A stretch of DNA of 21,417 bases, from the IMG/VR virus record IMGVR_UViG_3300032278_000138, positions 1-21,417 of that record; one strand, given 5' to 3'. The position numbers and the translations under genes were made by a program. Under the pieces are notes generated by a model, which had not been told where the DNA came from, searched no databases, and saw only the letters and a program-made list of their open reading frames with translations. This stretch comes from a virus. Shown in pieces: positions 5,897 to 13,220 of this stretch. Numbering within the stretch: position 1 is the first letter of the stretch; the number at the start of each line of letters is the position of its first letter.

Positions 5897-6945
5897 CGGC
5901 GGTCCCCACCAGCTAGCGCTAACATCCGATCGCCCAGGCGTTGGGCGTCAATCCGCTGATAATACTGACGAGTGGTAGCAACGGAGCGGTGGCGAAGTAT
6001 GGCCGCTAGCTCGGCCTCACTAAGACCGCGCTCCGCCCAGCGCATCGCGAACGAGTGCCGCAGGTCATGTGCACTCGCCGTGCGGCGGGGATCGACTAAC
6101 ACGCCGGCCCGTCGTCCGCAGTCGCTGATCAGTTTCCCGACCCGCATCAATTTGCCTAATCGTCGATCGTGAAAAACTGATCCGACGCGGGCCGCTGGCG
6201 GCACGGCACGGAGTAGCGTGGCGAATTCCGGCGCGCAGGGGATCACCTCCCGCACCCGCCGCTTTTGGCTCGCCGGCGCCACCAGCGTGGGCCGGCGGGC
6301 ATGGTGGCACAGATCCAGGATTCGCCAGTCACCCACGGGCCGGCGGTCCCAGGATAGGGCCAGCAACTCACTTAATCTCAGGCCAGAGGTCCACAGGCCC
6401 AACAGAATCCGCCGTACGCCGGCGGACGATGCCATTGCCATCCGCTCAAATTCTTCGGTCAAAAGCGCGCGCGTGCGGCAAGCCGCCGCATCTTGGGAAA
6501 CGTAGACCCTGATTTGTGCGTGATACCCTAGGGCGGCGGACCACAGGAATACTGCCCGCAGGCGTTTTGAATATGAATTCACGGTCGCCGGCGCCAGGCT
6601 ATTCCGTAGTTCGGCCTGGCGTTGTGCGACCCACGCCGAAGTGATAACCGCCGGGGTCGGCTCAAAGGCGGCCTGCGCGCTGCGGGCGTGCCGTATGGTA
6701 GATTTCGCCAGATCATGCTGTGCCAGGTATGTCTTCCAGCATTGCGGCCAGGCCAAGTGCCGGACTGGTTGCCTATCTTCCAGCTCGATCCGCTTGCGTT
6801 GGGCCGCGCGGCGGTTGCTGCCGGCGGCCAGCTGCCGAACGTGGCCGCCGGCGGTGGTCCACCGTAAGACATAATGCTGGCGGCGGGTGATCCATAACAG
6901 CTTTACTGTTCCCGTGGCGGCGGGCGGGCATTTAGAATGCGACAT
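5893..6945 (-). CDS. int: Tyrosine recombinase (phage integrase)
   Basis: The protein has 350 residues from the ATG at 6943-6945, with AAAAGGT ahead. It carries out site-specific integration and excision by a covalent DNA-tyrosine intermediate. The N-terminal 55 residues are basic and may bind arm sites. About 62-145 form the core-binding domain. The catalytic domain holds the full set: R190 (TSGLRLSEL), K228 (ASQKRR), H293 and R296 (HDLRH), H319 (RHRSVATT) and nucleophile Y328. The length is normal for the family. The downstream tail-protein copy starts inside its stop, so the two are probably translated together. The ribosome-binding site lies in a hairpin (6954-6974). Together with the circular form, this supports a temperate phage, although no repressor was found. 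Confidence 0.95.
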   Translation of the reverse strand: MSHSKCPPAATGTVKLLWITRRQHYVLRWTTAGGHVRQLAAGSNRRAAQRKRIELEDRQPVRHLAWPQCWKTYLAQHDLAKSTIRHARSAQAAFEPTPAVITSAWVAQRQAELRNSLAPATVNSYSKRLRAVFLWSAALGYHAQIRVYVSQDAAACRTRALLTEEFERMAMASSAGVRRILLGLWTSGLRLSELLALSWDRRPVGDWRILDLCHHARRPTLVAPASQKRRVREVIPCAPEFATLLRAVPPAARVGSVFHDRRLGKLMRVGKLISDCGRRAGVLVDPRRTASAHDLRHSFAMRWAERGLSEAELAAILRHRSVATTRQYYQRIDAQRLGDRMLALAGGDRR

Positions 6946-6953
6946 AGCGACTA

Positions 6954-6974
6954 CCTTTTGATTTCAGCAAAAGG
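6954..6974 (-). promoter_or_regulatory. Hairpin burying the integrase ribosome-binding site
   Basis: ccttttg (6954-6960) and caaaagg (6968-6974) are perfect 7-bp inverted arms with a seven-base loop. In the integrase mRNA the 3' arm is CAAAAGG, which is the ribosome-binding site itself, nine bases before the ATG. Folding would lower integrase translation. The structure is seen; the effect is inferred. Confidence 0.5.
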
Positions 6975-6983
6975 GGTTGCGTG

Positions 6984-7014
6984 GGCGGGCCCTGACTAAT
7001 CCACAGGGCCCGTC
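6984..7014. promoter_or_regulatory. 11-bp stem hairpin in the divergent gap (operator, attachment or terminator candidate)
   Basis: cgggccctg (6986-6994) and cagggcccg (7004-7012) are perfect 9-bp arms around a nine-base loop, and one G-T pair and one G-C pair extend them. It lies between the divergent integrase and holin-like genes, where both promoters would be expected. No T-run follows on either strand. The remaining part of the 132-base gap shows no further clear element. Confidence 0.45.
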
Positions 7015-7077
7015 TAATTCAAAACCTACATATTCCGTCAGCGCATTGCAAGAACGAAAATAGGGAGGGCGGAAGCC

Positions 7078-7380
7078 GTGGCTGTCACTAATCCAACAAT
7101 CTTCGACAGTGAACAACGGACGATAGAAATGGATTATTTTGAGGAGCTACAGATTGTAGCTGCCGGCGGGGCCACCCTAGGCGTGCAGTTAGCTAGCGCG
7201 GCTCCCTTCGCCGATTGGGTGCAGTTGTTCGGCAGCGCCGGACCAATGGCCGCCCTGGTCGCCTTTTTTGTGTGGCAAACTTGGCAGCGTGAAAGGCATT
7301 GGCGCGACGAGCGTAAAGCGTACCAAGACCAGATCGTCAGGCTCGAAGACAAATTAATAGGAATTCGGGACCAGCGCTAG
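7078..7380 (+). CDS. Small membrane protein, holin-like
   Basis: This 100 aa product comes from the only plus-strand gene. The GTG start at 7078-7080 has GGGAGG nine bases upstream; an internal ATG at 7129 lacks such a site. After a polar start there is a Gly/Ala-rich amphipathic stretch (residues 23-44). A single hydrophobic membrane segment follows (about 50-68, GPMAALVAFFVWQ), then a highly charged coiled-coil tail (70-100, RERHWRDERKAYQ). One membrane helix, a charged tail and small size fit a holin or another small phage membrane protein. Being transcribed separately from all other genes would allow independent timing. Its TAG overlaps the stop of the convergent gene in the sequence CTAG. 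Confidence 0.65.
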   Translation: MAVTNPTIFDSEQRTIEMDYFEELQIVAAGGATLGVQLASAAPFADWVQLFGSAGPMAALVAFFVWQTWQRERHWRDERKAYQDQIVRLEDKLIGIRDQR

Positions 7381-8057
7381 GACACTTGCAGACTAATGTC
7401 GTGTACACACCGTTGCCAATCCGGCGAATAAAGCAAACCGCCATCGGCCGCGTGCACCCCGAATTTTTCGGTTGTACTAAAAACAGGTGTCGCCCGGGTC
7501 TCCTTGGCGATCAGCCGGCCATTGAGGTGGTAACACCAGCGGCTATGCCCGCCGCCCAGGTCGTATAGCGCCATAGTTATTCGGTACGTCGTCTCTGTGG
7601 CTATTTGTACGGTATTGCTATTGGTGACCGGCCCGTCACCTGCGCGCATCCAAATCAAACTGTACGGTATTCCGAACGGTACAGTTGGCGTGGTGTAGGT
7701 CGCGGCGATTTCGTTGTCGCCCCAAAAAGAAGCGTCGAATCTACCAAGGACTATTCCCCAGACGCTGCTCTCAATCGTCGTCTGACTCACGTGGGCCTCA
7801 AGAATTATTTCGGACCACGTCGAAAGATCCGCCGTCCGCCGAAAATAGTTATCTGTCGTCGATACTTTGACGCCGCTGCTCAATTCACGGAACTGCAATT
7901 CGCCGGAATCCGTGCGGGCCTCTCTTTTGGAACCCGTGTCAAACGACCAGCCGGCGTCCAGCGCGCTGCTGAAATCATTGAAGTAGGTCGAGCCGTCGGG
8001 CGCGCTGTAAAAACATTCACAACAACTACAGCCGCCGGCGTTGTGTTTCTTCGGCAT
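7377..8057 (-). CDS. Tail-associated protein with Cys cluster and lectin-like fold
   Basis: The protein has 226 residues from the ATG at 8055-8057, five bases after the previous stop; an N-terminal extension overlapping the upstream gene was discarded. It opens with a Cys cluster (GGCSCCECF, residues 8-16), which may bind metal or form disulfides. A beta-rich domain starts at FNDFSSALDAGWSF and runs through many aromatic beta-strand-like segments (YRITMALYDLGGGHSRW). This resembles the LamG or concanavalin-like modules of the fibre gene at 1108. It is the last gene of the tail module, where fibres and receptor-binding proteins usually sit. The fibre role is inferred from position and fold type, and no enzyme motif is seen. 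Confidence 0.65.
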   Translation of the reverse strand: MPKKHNAGGCSCCECFYSAPDGSTYFNDFSSALDAGWSFDTGSKREARTDSGELQFRELSSGVKVSTTDNYFRRTADLSTWSEIILEAHVSQTTIESSVWGIVLGRFDASFWGDNEIAATYTTPTVPFGIPYSLIWMRAGDGPVTNSNTVQIATETTYRITMALYDLGGGHSRWCYHLNGRLIAKETRATPVFSTTEKFGVHAADGGLLYSPDWQRCVHDISLQVS

Positions 8058-8062
8058 CGAAA

Positions 8063-8422
8063 CTAGCAATCTTCCCAAATGGCCCAATAGCTGCCGGTTA
8101 ATAAATCCTGGGAAACCATAACGTAACTGTTCGCCGCAACAGCGCCCTCCGAGAGGTTGCGGCACGTTCGGGTGACGGGCGTGGCGTTGCTGTCGAGTTT
8201 TTCCGACAGATCGCCTGCGGTGTTCAGAACGTAGAGTGTGACGGGTCCGGTGCCAGGCGTATCGCTACTCCGCGCGGTCACGCCGGCGGGCCCTGTTTTG
8301 CCTATGTACATCTTCGACGATGCGACGCTGCCGCTCGGCCGATATGGGGCATCGACCAATACGCGCCTGACAACCGATTCGATTATTCGCCGCGCGCCAG
8401 CGCTGTAGATTTCAGCGGTCAT
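8063..8422 (-). CDS. Small tail-tip or fibre-associated protein
   Basis: The protein has 119 residues from the ATG at 8420-8422, two bases after the previous stop. The N-terminal helix (IIESVVRRVL) is followed by beta-rich sequence with Gly/Thr turns (SDTPGTGPVTLYVLN, then NLSEGAVAANSYVMV) and an aromatic end (SYWAIWEDC). Proteins of this pattern occur among minor tail genes of environmental phages, but I cannot name the family. It lies in a tight series of tail genes and is probably part of the distal tail. Confidence 0.6.
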   Translation of the reverse strand: MTAEIYSAGARRIIESVVRRVLVDAPYRPSGSVASSKMYIGKTGPAGVTARSSDTPGTGPVTLYVLNTAGDLSEKLDSNATPVTRTCRNLSEGAVAANSYVMVSQDLLTGSYWAIWEDC

Positions 8423-8424
8423 GA

Positions 8425-8847
8425 TTAGGCCACGGTTTGACCAGACGCGTAAAGACGTAAATCAATCTGGTTGCTGGCAGCGCCGACGCCTATGATCGTG
8501 CCGTTCCAGCCGGCGGCCTGGTCGCCGGCAAGCGTGATGGCGCCGGGCGTGTCGCTTAGAACATATGTCTTGCCTTCGGCCGCTGACCCGCCAACGTCAT
8601 ATAGACCATTTTCGGCTACTAATCCGTAATCAGCATCAGCCCCATTGGTAAGTGCAATCACGATACCGTCAGCGCCGGCCGTGGTAGTCGTGTTATTGGC
8701 GTCGGCCAGTTTGTACTTACTGTCGGCGTTGTCCAGGTAAAGCACTTGGCCGGCTGTGATCGTGGCACCAAACTGCACCCGCTTAATTTTGGTGGCTGAT
8801 CCGGAATGCACGTTAGCGGCTGTGATCGTAATGTCATTGGCGGCCAT
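8425..8847 (-). CDS. Small beta-rich virion protein
   Basis: The protein has 140 residues from the ATG at 8845-8847, with an AGGT site. It is rich in Ala, Thr, Asp and Gly, with short beta-strand-like segments (GATITAGQVLYLDNADSKY, GIVIALTNGADADYGLV) and a final TIIGVGAASNQIDLRLYASG. This style is common in decoration, head-fibre and tail-fibre proteins that form trimers. No Cys, membrane segment or enzyme motif is present. Its place after the tape measure favours the tail tip over the head. Structural role likely, exact role unknown. Confidence 0.6.
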   Translation of the reverse strand: MAANDITITAANVHSGSATKIKRVQFGATITAGQVLYLDNADSKYKLADANNTTTTAGADGIVIALTNGADADYGLVAENGLYDVGGSAAEGKTYVLSDTPGAITLAGDQAAGWNGTIIGVGAASNQIDLRLYASGQTVA

Positions 8848-8856
8848 ATAAATAAC

Positions 8857-9810
8857 CTATAAAGTCTCAGGCAGGGAAAACTTGGCGTTGAAATCGACCG
8901 GCGGGTAAACCTCGAACGGATCACCGGCCGAGTCAGTGCCGGCGCCGTCAAAATAAATCACCACGGGGTCACTACTGCGGGCCCGTTGTGTGCCGTCCGC
9001 CTCCAGTGCGCCACGGCCGTCGCCGGAATACTGCAGACCCAGATCGTCGGCGAATCGCGTATAGGTGCCGGTCAGGCCGCCCACCCAATGCGCTGGCCCT
9101 ACGTTGGCTGGTTTTAGGTGCCAGGTGTCCGTATTAAGCTCAATCGACCAGGTGATTCTGTAGTATTTCTCCTGCCCGAAGAAGAGCTGCGACCAGGGCG
9201 CGCCGGTAATCTTCCAAGTGTCTGCCGAATGGTACATCCAGATCAAATCGTTAACCGCGCTGTTGCTGACTGCGATGTTTATTGAGTCCAGGTTGGCCTC
9301 GAACCATTCGGCCGTGTATGTTTTCTCGATCGACAATGTTGGCCGGTTCTTGTCCTTTGTCAGACCTTCAAACAAATCCTTTGCGGCGTTGACGACAGGA
9401 TCGCCGTGGCGGTCGCGGCTGACCGCCTCCTGAAACGGAACAAAACTGCCGCTGATTCGCGTGATAGTGGTGGGGTCGTTGGTGCCTTCTCCACCGCCAA
9501 ACAAAGTCTGATCCGGGCGCAATACGCCGGCCGACGAATAGGTTACGGTCATCACCCAAACCTTAAGTGAGCCGTCTTCGCTCAGGTAGTCGCAACTCGC
9601 GGCCGATCGATAGGCGCCTGGATCGGCTTCCAGACCGCCGCCGAATTCATAGCTAGATCCGTATGCTGGCGACAGAATGTCGGTCAGGATCGTTAGCGGC
9701 CCATCGCTGCGATTATCGGTGCGGACTGTGTAATCGACGTTCCACTGGCGGTTGCCGTCGCGATCGAACCCGCCCCGCGCGCTGCGCTCTGATACTTTAA
9801 TCACACTCAT
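8857..9810 (-). CDS. Distal tail candidate following the tape measure
   Basis: The protein has 317 residues, its ATG overlapping the tape measure stop (ATGA). In siphoviruses this slot normally encodes the distal tail or hub protein. The sequence is beta-rich, with a receptor-like block of aromatic strands (WKITGAPWSQLFFGQEKYY) and a C-terminal part ending FNAKFSLPETL. No recognised domain or enzyme motif is present, so the assignment rests on position. A partial, degraded copy follows the integrase at 5153-5896, the only clear internal duplication in this genome. Confidence 0.68.
   Translation of the reverse strand: MSVIKVSERSARGGFDRDGNRQWNVDYTVRTDNRSDGPLTILTDILSPAYGSSYEFGGGLEADPGAYRSAASCDYLSEDGSLKVWVMTVTYSSAGVLRPDQTLFGGGEGTNDPTTITRISGSFVPFQEAVSRDRHGDPVVNAAKDLFEGLTKDKNRPTLSIEKTYTAEWFEANLDSINIAVSNSAVNDLIWMYHSADTWKITGAPWSQLFFGQEKYYRITWSIELNTDTWHLKPANVGPAHWVGGLTGTYTRFADDLGLQYSGDGRGALEADGTQRARSSDPVVIYFDGAGTDSAGDPFEVYPPVDFNAKFSLPETL
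9015..9580 (-). repeat. Parent segment of an internal duplication (copy at about 5395-5880)
   Basis: The coding DNA here reappears, shortened and diverged, behind the integrase. The best block is 9262-9330 against 5582-5650, with 62 of 69 identical bases. Both copies are in the same orientation, so they form a direct repeat that flanks the integrase and the holin-like gene. Confidence 0.8.
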
Positions 9811-11318
9811 GGTTGCGGCACCCCGGCGGATAGGCCCACTTCCGTGATCCCCAGCACGTTGCTTACGGGCGTGGCGGATCGGGTGTTTTTTTCGATTCTC
9901 GTCAGAATGCTGATTTCCTTGCCACGGCCGGCTTTTAGTTTCTCTTCAAATGAAATAGCGGCAGTACTCCCGCGCAGAAGTGCCGTGTTAGCCGCCGTCG
10001 GCTGAACTAGTTGCCGCCGGCGCTCGCGCTCGGCCTTCTCAAACTCGACCTCGAATGGATCACGGCCGGCGGGGTCGTCTTGTTCGATCATACGCGAGAC
10101 CTCCTGTTCAAATGGATCGGGGCCCGGTGCAGCGCGTAGCGTATCGGTCAGCTTAATGAATTCCTTAAGGCCGTCCGACATGTCATCCACAGACTCGGTT
10201 ACCCGATCGGCGGCGGTGGTCGCTGTCTCGCCAAATTCTCCCCACAATCCCACGGCCCCCCTAAGCGCATCGCCGGCCTGTTTGCCAATGACCGTATCCA
10301 ACACCTGGCGGCTGCCGAATTTGCCCATAATGTTCGCGAAGACAGACAGGTCTACGCCGGCAGCATCGACCGCGCCGGCTAAGGCGTTGGTTTCCTCGAC
10401 CGCGCCGGCGAGAAACGATTCTTGCAACCCTTGTCCACGCTTGCCAAAGTTGCTCAGGGTATCGTTGAAGTCTTGAAGCCGGGCAATGTCGCCTTCATCC
10501 ATCGCCAGGCCTAATCGCTCGACCTCTTCTCTGAATGGTGTTATTCCGGAATCTCTCAGCGCATCGAACACGCGCACCAGGTCGCGGCCTTCGGCCTCGA
10601 AAATTTTCGCGGTTGCCGACACTTGGGCTTCGCGGGTGCCTAGATCACCTATCGCCCGGGCAATTTCCACCATCCGTTCCTCGACCGGCAGGCCCAGGAA
10701 CTTATCCATGTCGATCGACAACATCTCAAAGCCGACCCGCGCTTCCCCCGTGTTGTTTACCGTATCTCCAGTCACGCGCGCCAGGCGCTTCAGCATGTTC
10801 TGAAGTTTGTCGGCGCCGATCCCCGCCCGGTCGCTGGCGATTTCGAGCGCCCGTAGCTCGTTTACCTCAATTCCGACCGTGGCGGCCAGCTTGAATTCCT
10901 TATCCAGATCGCGCAGCGTATCGGACAAGCCCCGCGCGAAGCGGGCCGTCAGTTTCGCAGCGCCGGCGGCGGCGGCCAGGCCGGCGGTCCACTTGGTCAT
11001 AGAACTTAGATTGATCCCGAAGGCCTGGCCCAGCGCATTAAGTCCGCCTGTTTGCCGGTCGACAGCGGTCGCCATCGGAACGAAGGCGTCACGCGTCTTC
11101 TTGAGGGCCGCCTGATACTGTGGGAGAGTTATCAACCGCTTCTGGTAGAGCTGTTCGAGGCCACGTTCGGCGGCGGCCAGCTGGTCGGCCGGCTTCTGGG
11201 TGTCCAGCATCACCCGCTTCGCCAAAGCCAGTTCGCGGCGGGTGCCTTTGACGCCCGTCGTGAAGTCGCCAGTATCACTGACGATCTTATAAACCAGCTT
11301 ATCGATCACGGTAGTCAC
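9807..11318 (-). CDS. Tail tape measure protein (short)
   Basis: The protein has 503 residues; its GTG start overlaps the stop of the second chaperone frame. It has helical, charged N- and C-terminal parts (RRELALAKRVMLDTQKPADQ; QEVSRMIEQDDPAGRDPFEV). An Ala-rich hydrophobic segment (about 112-125, WTAGLAAAAGAAKL) is followed by long helices. Position after the two chaperone frames and before the tail-tip genes is the standard place. Tape measures fix tail length at about 1.5 angstrom per residue, so a tail of roughly 75 nm would be expected. This is short for the family, in line with the small genome. Confidence 0.85.
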   Translation of the reverse strand: MTTVIDKLVYKIVSDTGDFTTGVKGTRRELALAKRVMLDTQKPADQLAAAERGLEQLYQKRLITLPQYQAALKKTRDAFVPMATAVDRQTGGLNALGQAFGINLSSMTKWTAGLAAAAGAAKLTARFARGLSDTLRDLDKEFKLAATVGIEVNELRALEIASDRAGIGADKLQNMLKRLARVTGDTVNNTGEARVGFEMLSIDMDKFLGLPVEERMVEIARAIGDLGTREAQVSATAKIFEAEGRDLVRVFDALRDSGITPFREEVERLGLAMDEGDIARLQDFNDTLSNFGKRGQGLQESFLAGAVEETNALAGAVDAAGVDLSVFANIMGKFGSRQVLDTVIGKQAGDALRGAVGLWGEFGETATTAADRVTESVDDMSDGLKEFIKLTDTLRAAPGPDPFEQEVSRMIEQDDPAGRDPFEVEFEKAERERRRQLVQPTAANTALLRGSTAAISFEEKLKAGRGKEISILTRIEKNTRSATPVSNVLGITEVGLSAGVPQP

Positions 11319-11644
11319 AACAGGGCCCCCAGGTCGAGATCGATTTCGCCCGGTACGATCGGGGCCGGCTGTTCCCAGGCGAATTTGCCGATGTAATCAT
11401 CCGGGTTGCGGTATTCTGCGGCGGGGATCTCGACCCCGGCGGCGGCCAGCGTGCGCAGGCCTAGGTTGTAAATCTCAGCGGCTAGCGTGGCATGCCTTTG
11501 CAGCTCTGATCCCAGATTGTCGATCATTGCAGTCGCCACTAGTATCCTCAGCTCAGCCGGCGGCATGCCTTCTAATTCAGCTGCCGTCTTTCCCATCGCG
11601 ATAGACAGCCGGGCCTTAACTAGTTCTAGGGGCCGCTCTCGGAG
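11315..11644 (-). CDS. Tail assembly chaperone, frameshift extension (T-like frame)
   Basis: This frame is open from the slippery site at 11644 to the TGA at 11315 and encodes 109 residues (LRERPLELVKARLSIAMG onward). An internal ATG at 11596 has no good ribosome-binding site at proper spacing. The part is therefore probably made only as a fusion to the upstream protein, giving about 236 residues in total, like the lambda gpG-T pair. It is helical, with AELEGMPPAELRIL and a final acidic-hydrophobic tail. Its role is to hold the tape measure during tail assembly. The stop overlaps the tape measure start. Confidence 0.75.
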   Translation of the reverse strand, partial: LRERPLELVKARLSIAMGKTAAELEGMPPAELRILVATAMIDNLGSELQRHATLAAEIYNLGLRTLAAAGVEIPAAEYRNPDDYIGKFAWEQPAPIVPGEIDLDLGALL

Positions 11645-12024
11645 TTTTTTACCGTTTCCTCGATTGCCGCCATGTCGGGATCAGTATCCCACCCGCTAAG
11701 CTTGCGGCAGGCACCCCTGATCTGCTCCATTGCCTCGTTGTCAAAACCATCAAAACATCCGCCGATGGCCTCTTGGTCGGAGAATAGCCGCTGGTTGTCG
11801 CTGTCCACTAGCATTTTTGCGGCCAGCAGGTCGCCCGTCCGGGAGCCGCGATCGGCGCGCTGTTCGTACGGGCCGTCCAGCAGGTAGACACGGACTTGCC
11901 GAACGTCTTCAACAAGTGGCGTTTGCAGTCGTGCGCGGCCGGCCTTAGTCGACACTAGGTGGAACCGCCGTGGTGCCGGGCTTAGCATCCTTTCGCGGCT
12001 GAGTAATCCGTTGGTCTCTTGCAT
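11626..12024 (-). CDS. Tail assembly chaperone (G-like frame)
   Basis: The protein has 132 residues from the ATG at 12022-12024, supported by an AGGTGA site, although this overlaps the previous gene by 80 bases. A later ATG at 11988 is too close to its purine-rich stretch. It has an N-terminal part with basic residues and beta-like pattern (RRFHLVSTKAGRARL), followed by LLAAKMLVDSDNQRLFSDQE and a helical end. This fits chaperones that coat the tape measure before tube polymerisation. It ends at 11626 unless ribosomes slip at 11644-11650. Position between the tail tube genes and the tape measure supports the role. Confidence 0.75.
   Translation of the reverse strand: MQETNGLLSRERMLSPAPRRFHLVSTKAGRARLQTPLVEDVRQVRVYLLDGPYEQRADRGSRTGDLLAAKMLVDSDNQRLFSDQEAIGGCFDGFDNEAMEQIRGACRKLSGWDTDPDMAAIEETVKNSESGP
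11644..11650 (-). other. -1 ribosomal frameshift site A AAA AAC
   Basis: In the minus-strand message the upstream chaperone is read GTA AAA AAC TCC. The heptamer A AAA AAC is in the exact phase needed for a -1 slip. After slippage the next codon is CTC, and the new frame is open to 11315. Lambda-type phages use the same arrangement between their two tail chaperones. Confidence 0.85.
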
Positions 12025-12280
12025 CCGTCACCTGGTCGATCATTTGTTCTCGTTTAGTGTCGTTGAAAATCTCGAATTCCGCGGTGCCGTTGAATCCAGT
12101 GCCAGCCGCGTGGCCAATGTAGCCGATCTGGCATTTACGATACCCCAGATCGGCCACGACGATCCACTGTGGGTGCTCCACCTCCAGTGGGCCGGCTTCC
12201 GTGCGCGTGACCCCAATATGGGGCCGTAGTTCGATTGTCACTTTCTCGACCATGGCATCTCTCTTGGGCCTCGATGGCAT
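11945..12280 (-). CDS. Minor tail protein of unknown function
   Basis: The protein has 111 residues if the ATG at 12278-12280, one base after the previous stop, is used. An ATG at 12253 (MVEKVTIELRPH) has AGAGAG ahead and is equally possible. The centre is beta-like (EHPQWIVVADLGYRKCQIGYIG) and the C-terminus is polar and Pro/Lys-rich (QPRKDAKPGTTAVPPSVD). It lies between the major tail protein and the chaperones, a common place for small tail proteins of unclear function. No domain is recognised. Confidence 0.6.
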   Translation of the reverse strand: MPSRPKRDAMVEKVTIELRPHIGVTRTEAGPLEVEHPQWIVVADLGYRKCQIGYIGHAAGTGFNGTAEFEIFNDTKREQMIDQVTDARDQRITQPRKDAKPGTTAVPPSVD

Positions 12281-12281
12281 G

Positions 12282-12710
12282 TTAGGTCGCGATAGTTAAT
12301 GCCGGCGGGGTGGTGCCGTCCCACTTCACGCGCACTTCTGCAATGCGCGCCTCGCTTGTGTTGAAGTTGAAGCCGCCCCGGCTCTTGACGTAGCCGGTGC
12401 CGGCCACGATCCGCGCCGTGGTCTCGCCGGTCTCTAACTTGGCGGTGATCGTGACTGTCTCGGCCGATTCGAGGGCCGGCAGTTGTTCGCTATTGACCAC
12501 ATGAATTCTAAGTGTGACTTCACCGTAGTCGATCAGATCCTCCGGAAGAAACAACTTACAGCTGCTCGACAGATCGGATATTTCTACGTCGCCGCGCGTT
12601 TCGCTGTGCATCGTAATACCGACAAGCTTTGGGGCCAGGGCGCTGTTGGTGCTGCCGGAGAATGCCACGGTCGCACCGTGGCCCGTTTTGGGTGTCGTTG
12701 TGGCCGCCAT
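12282..12710 (-). CDS. Major tail protein (tail tube)
   Basis: The protein has 142 residues from the ATG at 12708-12710, with an AAAGGAT site. It polymerises into the tube through which DNA is ejected. The sequence is beta-rich, starting with a Thr/Gly-rich arm (TTTPKTGHGATVAFSG). The core (RGDVEISDLSSSCKLFLPE, DYGEVTLRIHVV) resembles lambda gpV-type tube proteins, with the usual late beta-strands (YVKSRGGFNFNTSEARIAEV). The size is right for a single-domain tube protein without an Ig extension. Gene order between completion proteins and chaperones supports the call. Confidence 0.82.
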   Translation of the reverse strand: MAATTTPKTGHGATVAFSGSTNSALAPKLVGITMHSETRGDVEISDLSSSCKLFLPEDLIDYGEVTLRIHVVNSEQLPALESAETVTITAKLETGETTARIVAGTGYVKSRGGFNFNTSEARIAEVRVKWDGTTPPALTIAT

Positions 12711-12767
12711 TTATCGATCCTTTCTAGTTTGCGGGTATACACGGCCAGGCCGGTGGTTGGCCGTAGG

Positions 12768-13205
12768 CTAAGCGGTGCCTTCTCCAGCAGCAATGTGGCT
12801 CTCACCCTCTGTGCCGGCCGGTTGCGTGACTGGGAGATCCTTGGCGTTGTATAAGATCGCGATCGCGCTTTCAGCGCAGGCGTTGCTTGCGTCCTTATCC
12901 ATAACCAGGCGTACGAATTGTTCGCCGGCATCATGCACGGTAATGTATTTTATCTCATCGTCATCGTCAGCTGCGATGGTGACCGCTGTACCCGCCATAT
13001 CGGCAGCGCCGGCCATCCCAGTAACCGTGTCTCTCTGCACCTTCACACTTGTTACGGCACCGGCGGCGATCGTGGCCAGCTTGACCACGAATGTAACGGT
13101 ATCAAATCCGGTCATGTCTACTTCAGTGCCGTTACGATCGGCCGTGCCGCTCGCATAGTCGAGCGCGGTCATAATCTTGGCGTCTTCATGCAACAAGAAA
13201 CTCAT
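12768..13205 (-). CDS. Unidentified 145 aa structural protein
   Basis: A GGGAGG site seven bases before the ATG at 13203-13205 is one of the clearest in the genome, which suggests high expression. The protein is beta-rich with Ala/Gly/Asp turns (DMTGFDTVTFVVKLATIAAG, VTSVKVQRDTVTGM) and an EIKYITVHDAGEQFVRLVM segment. It ends in a polar tail. Proteins of this appearance sit between tail completion and tail tube genes in other environmental phages, as I recall, without a known function. Decoration or tail-collar roles are possible. It lies in the structural operon, so a virion role is likely. Confidence 0.65.
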   Translation of the reverse strand: MSFLLHEDAKIMTALDYASGTADRNGTEVDMTGFDTVTFVVKLATIAAGAVTSVKVQRDTVTGMAGAADMAGTAVTIAADDDDEIKYITVHDAGEQFVRLVMDKDASNACAESAIAILYNAKDLPVTQPAGTEGESHIAAGEGTA

Positions 13206-13220
13206 TGACGTTCCTCCCTT

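Noticed and set aside
7605-8066. A 153-codon plus-strand open frame
   Set aside because: It lies opposite the Cys-cluster tail protein and has no recognisable motif.
11315-11596. Independent 93 aa gene starting at ATG 11596
   Set aside because: There is no good ribosome-binding site, while an in-phase slippery heptamer and an open frame reach back to the upstream gene.
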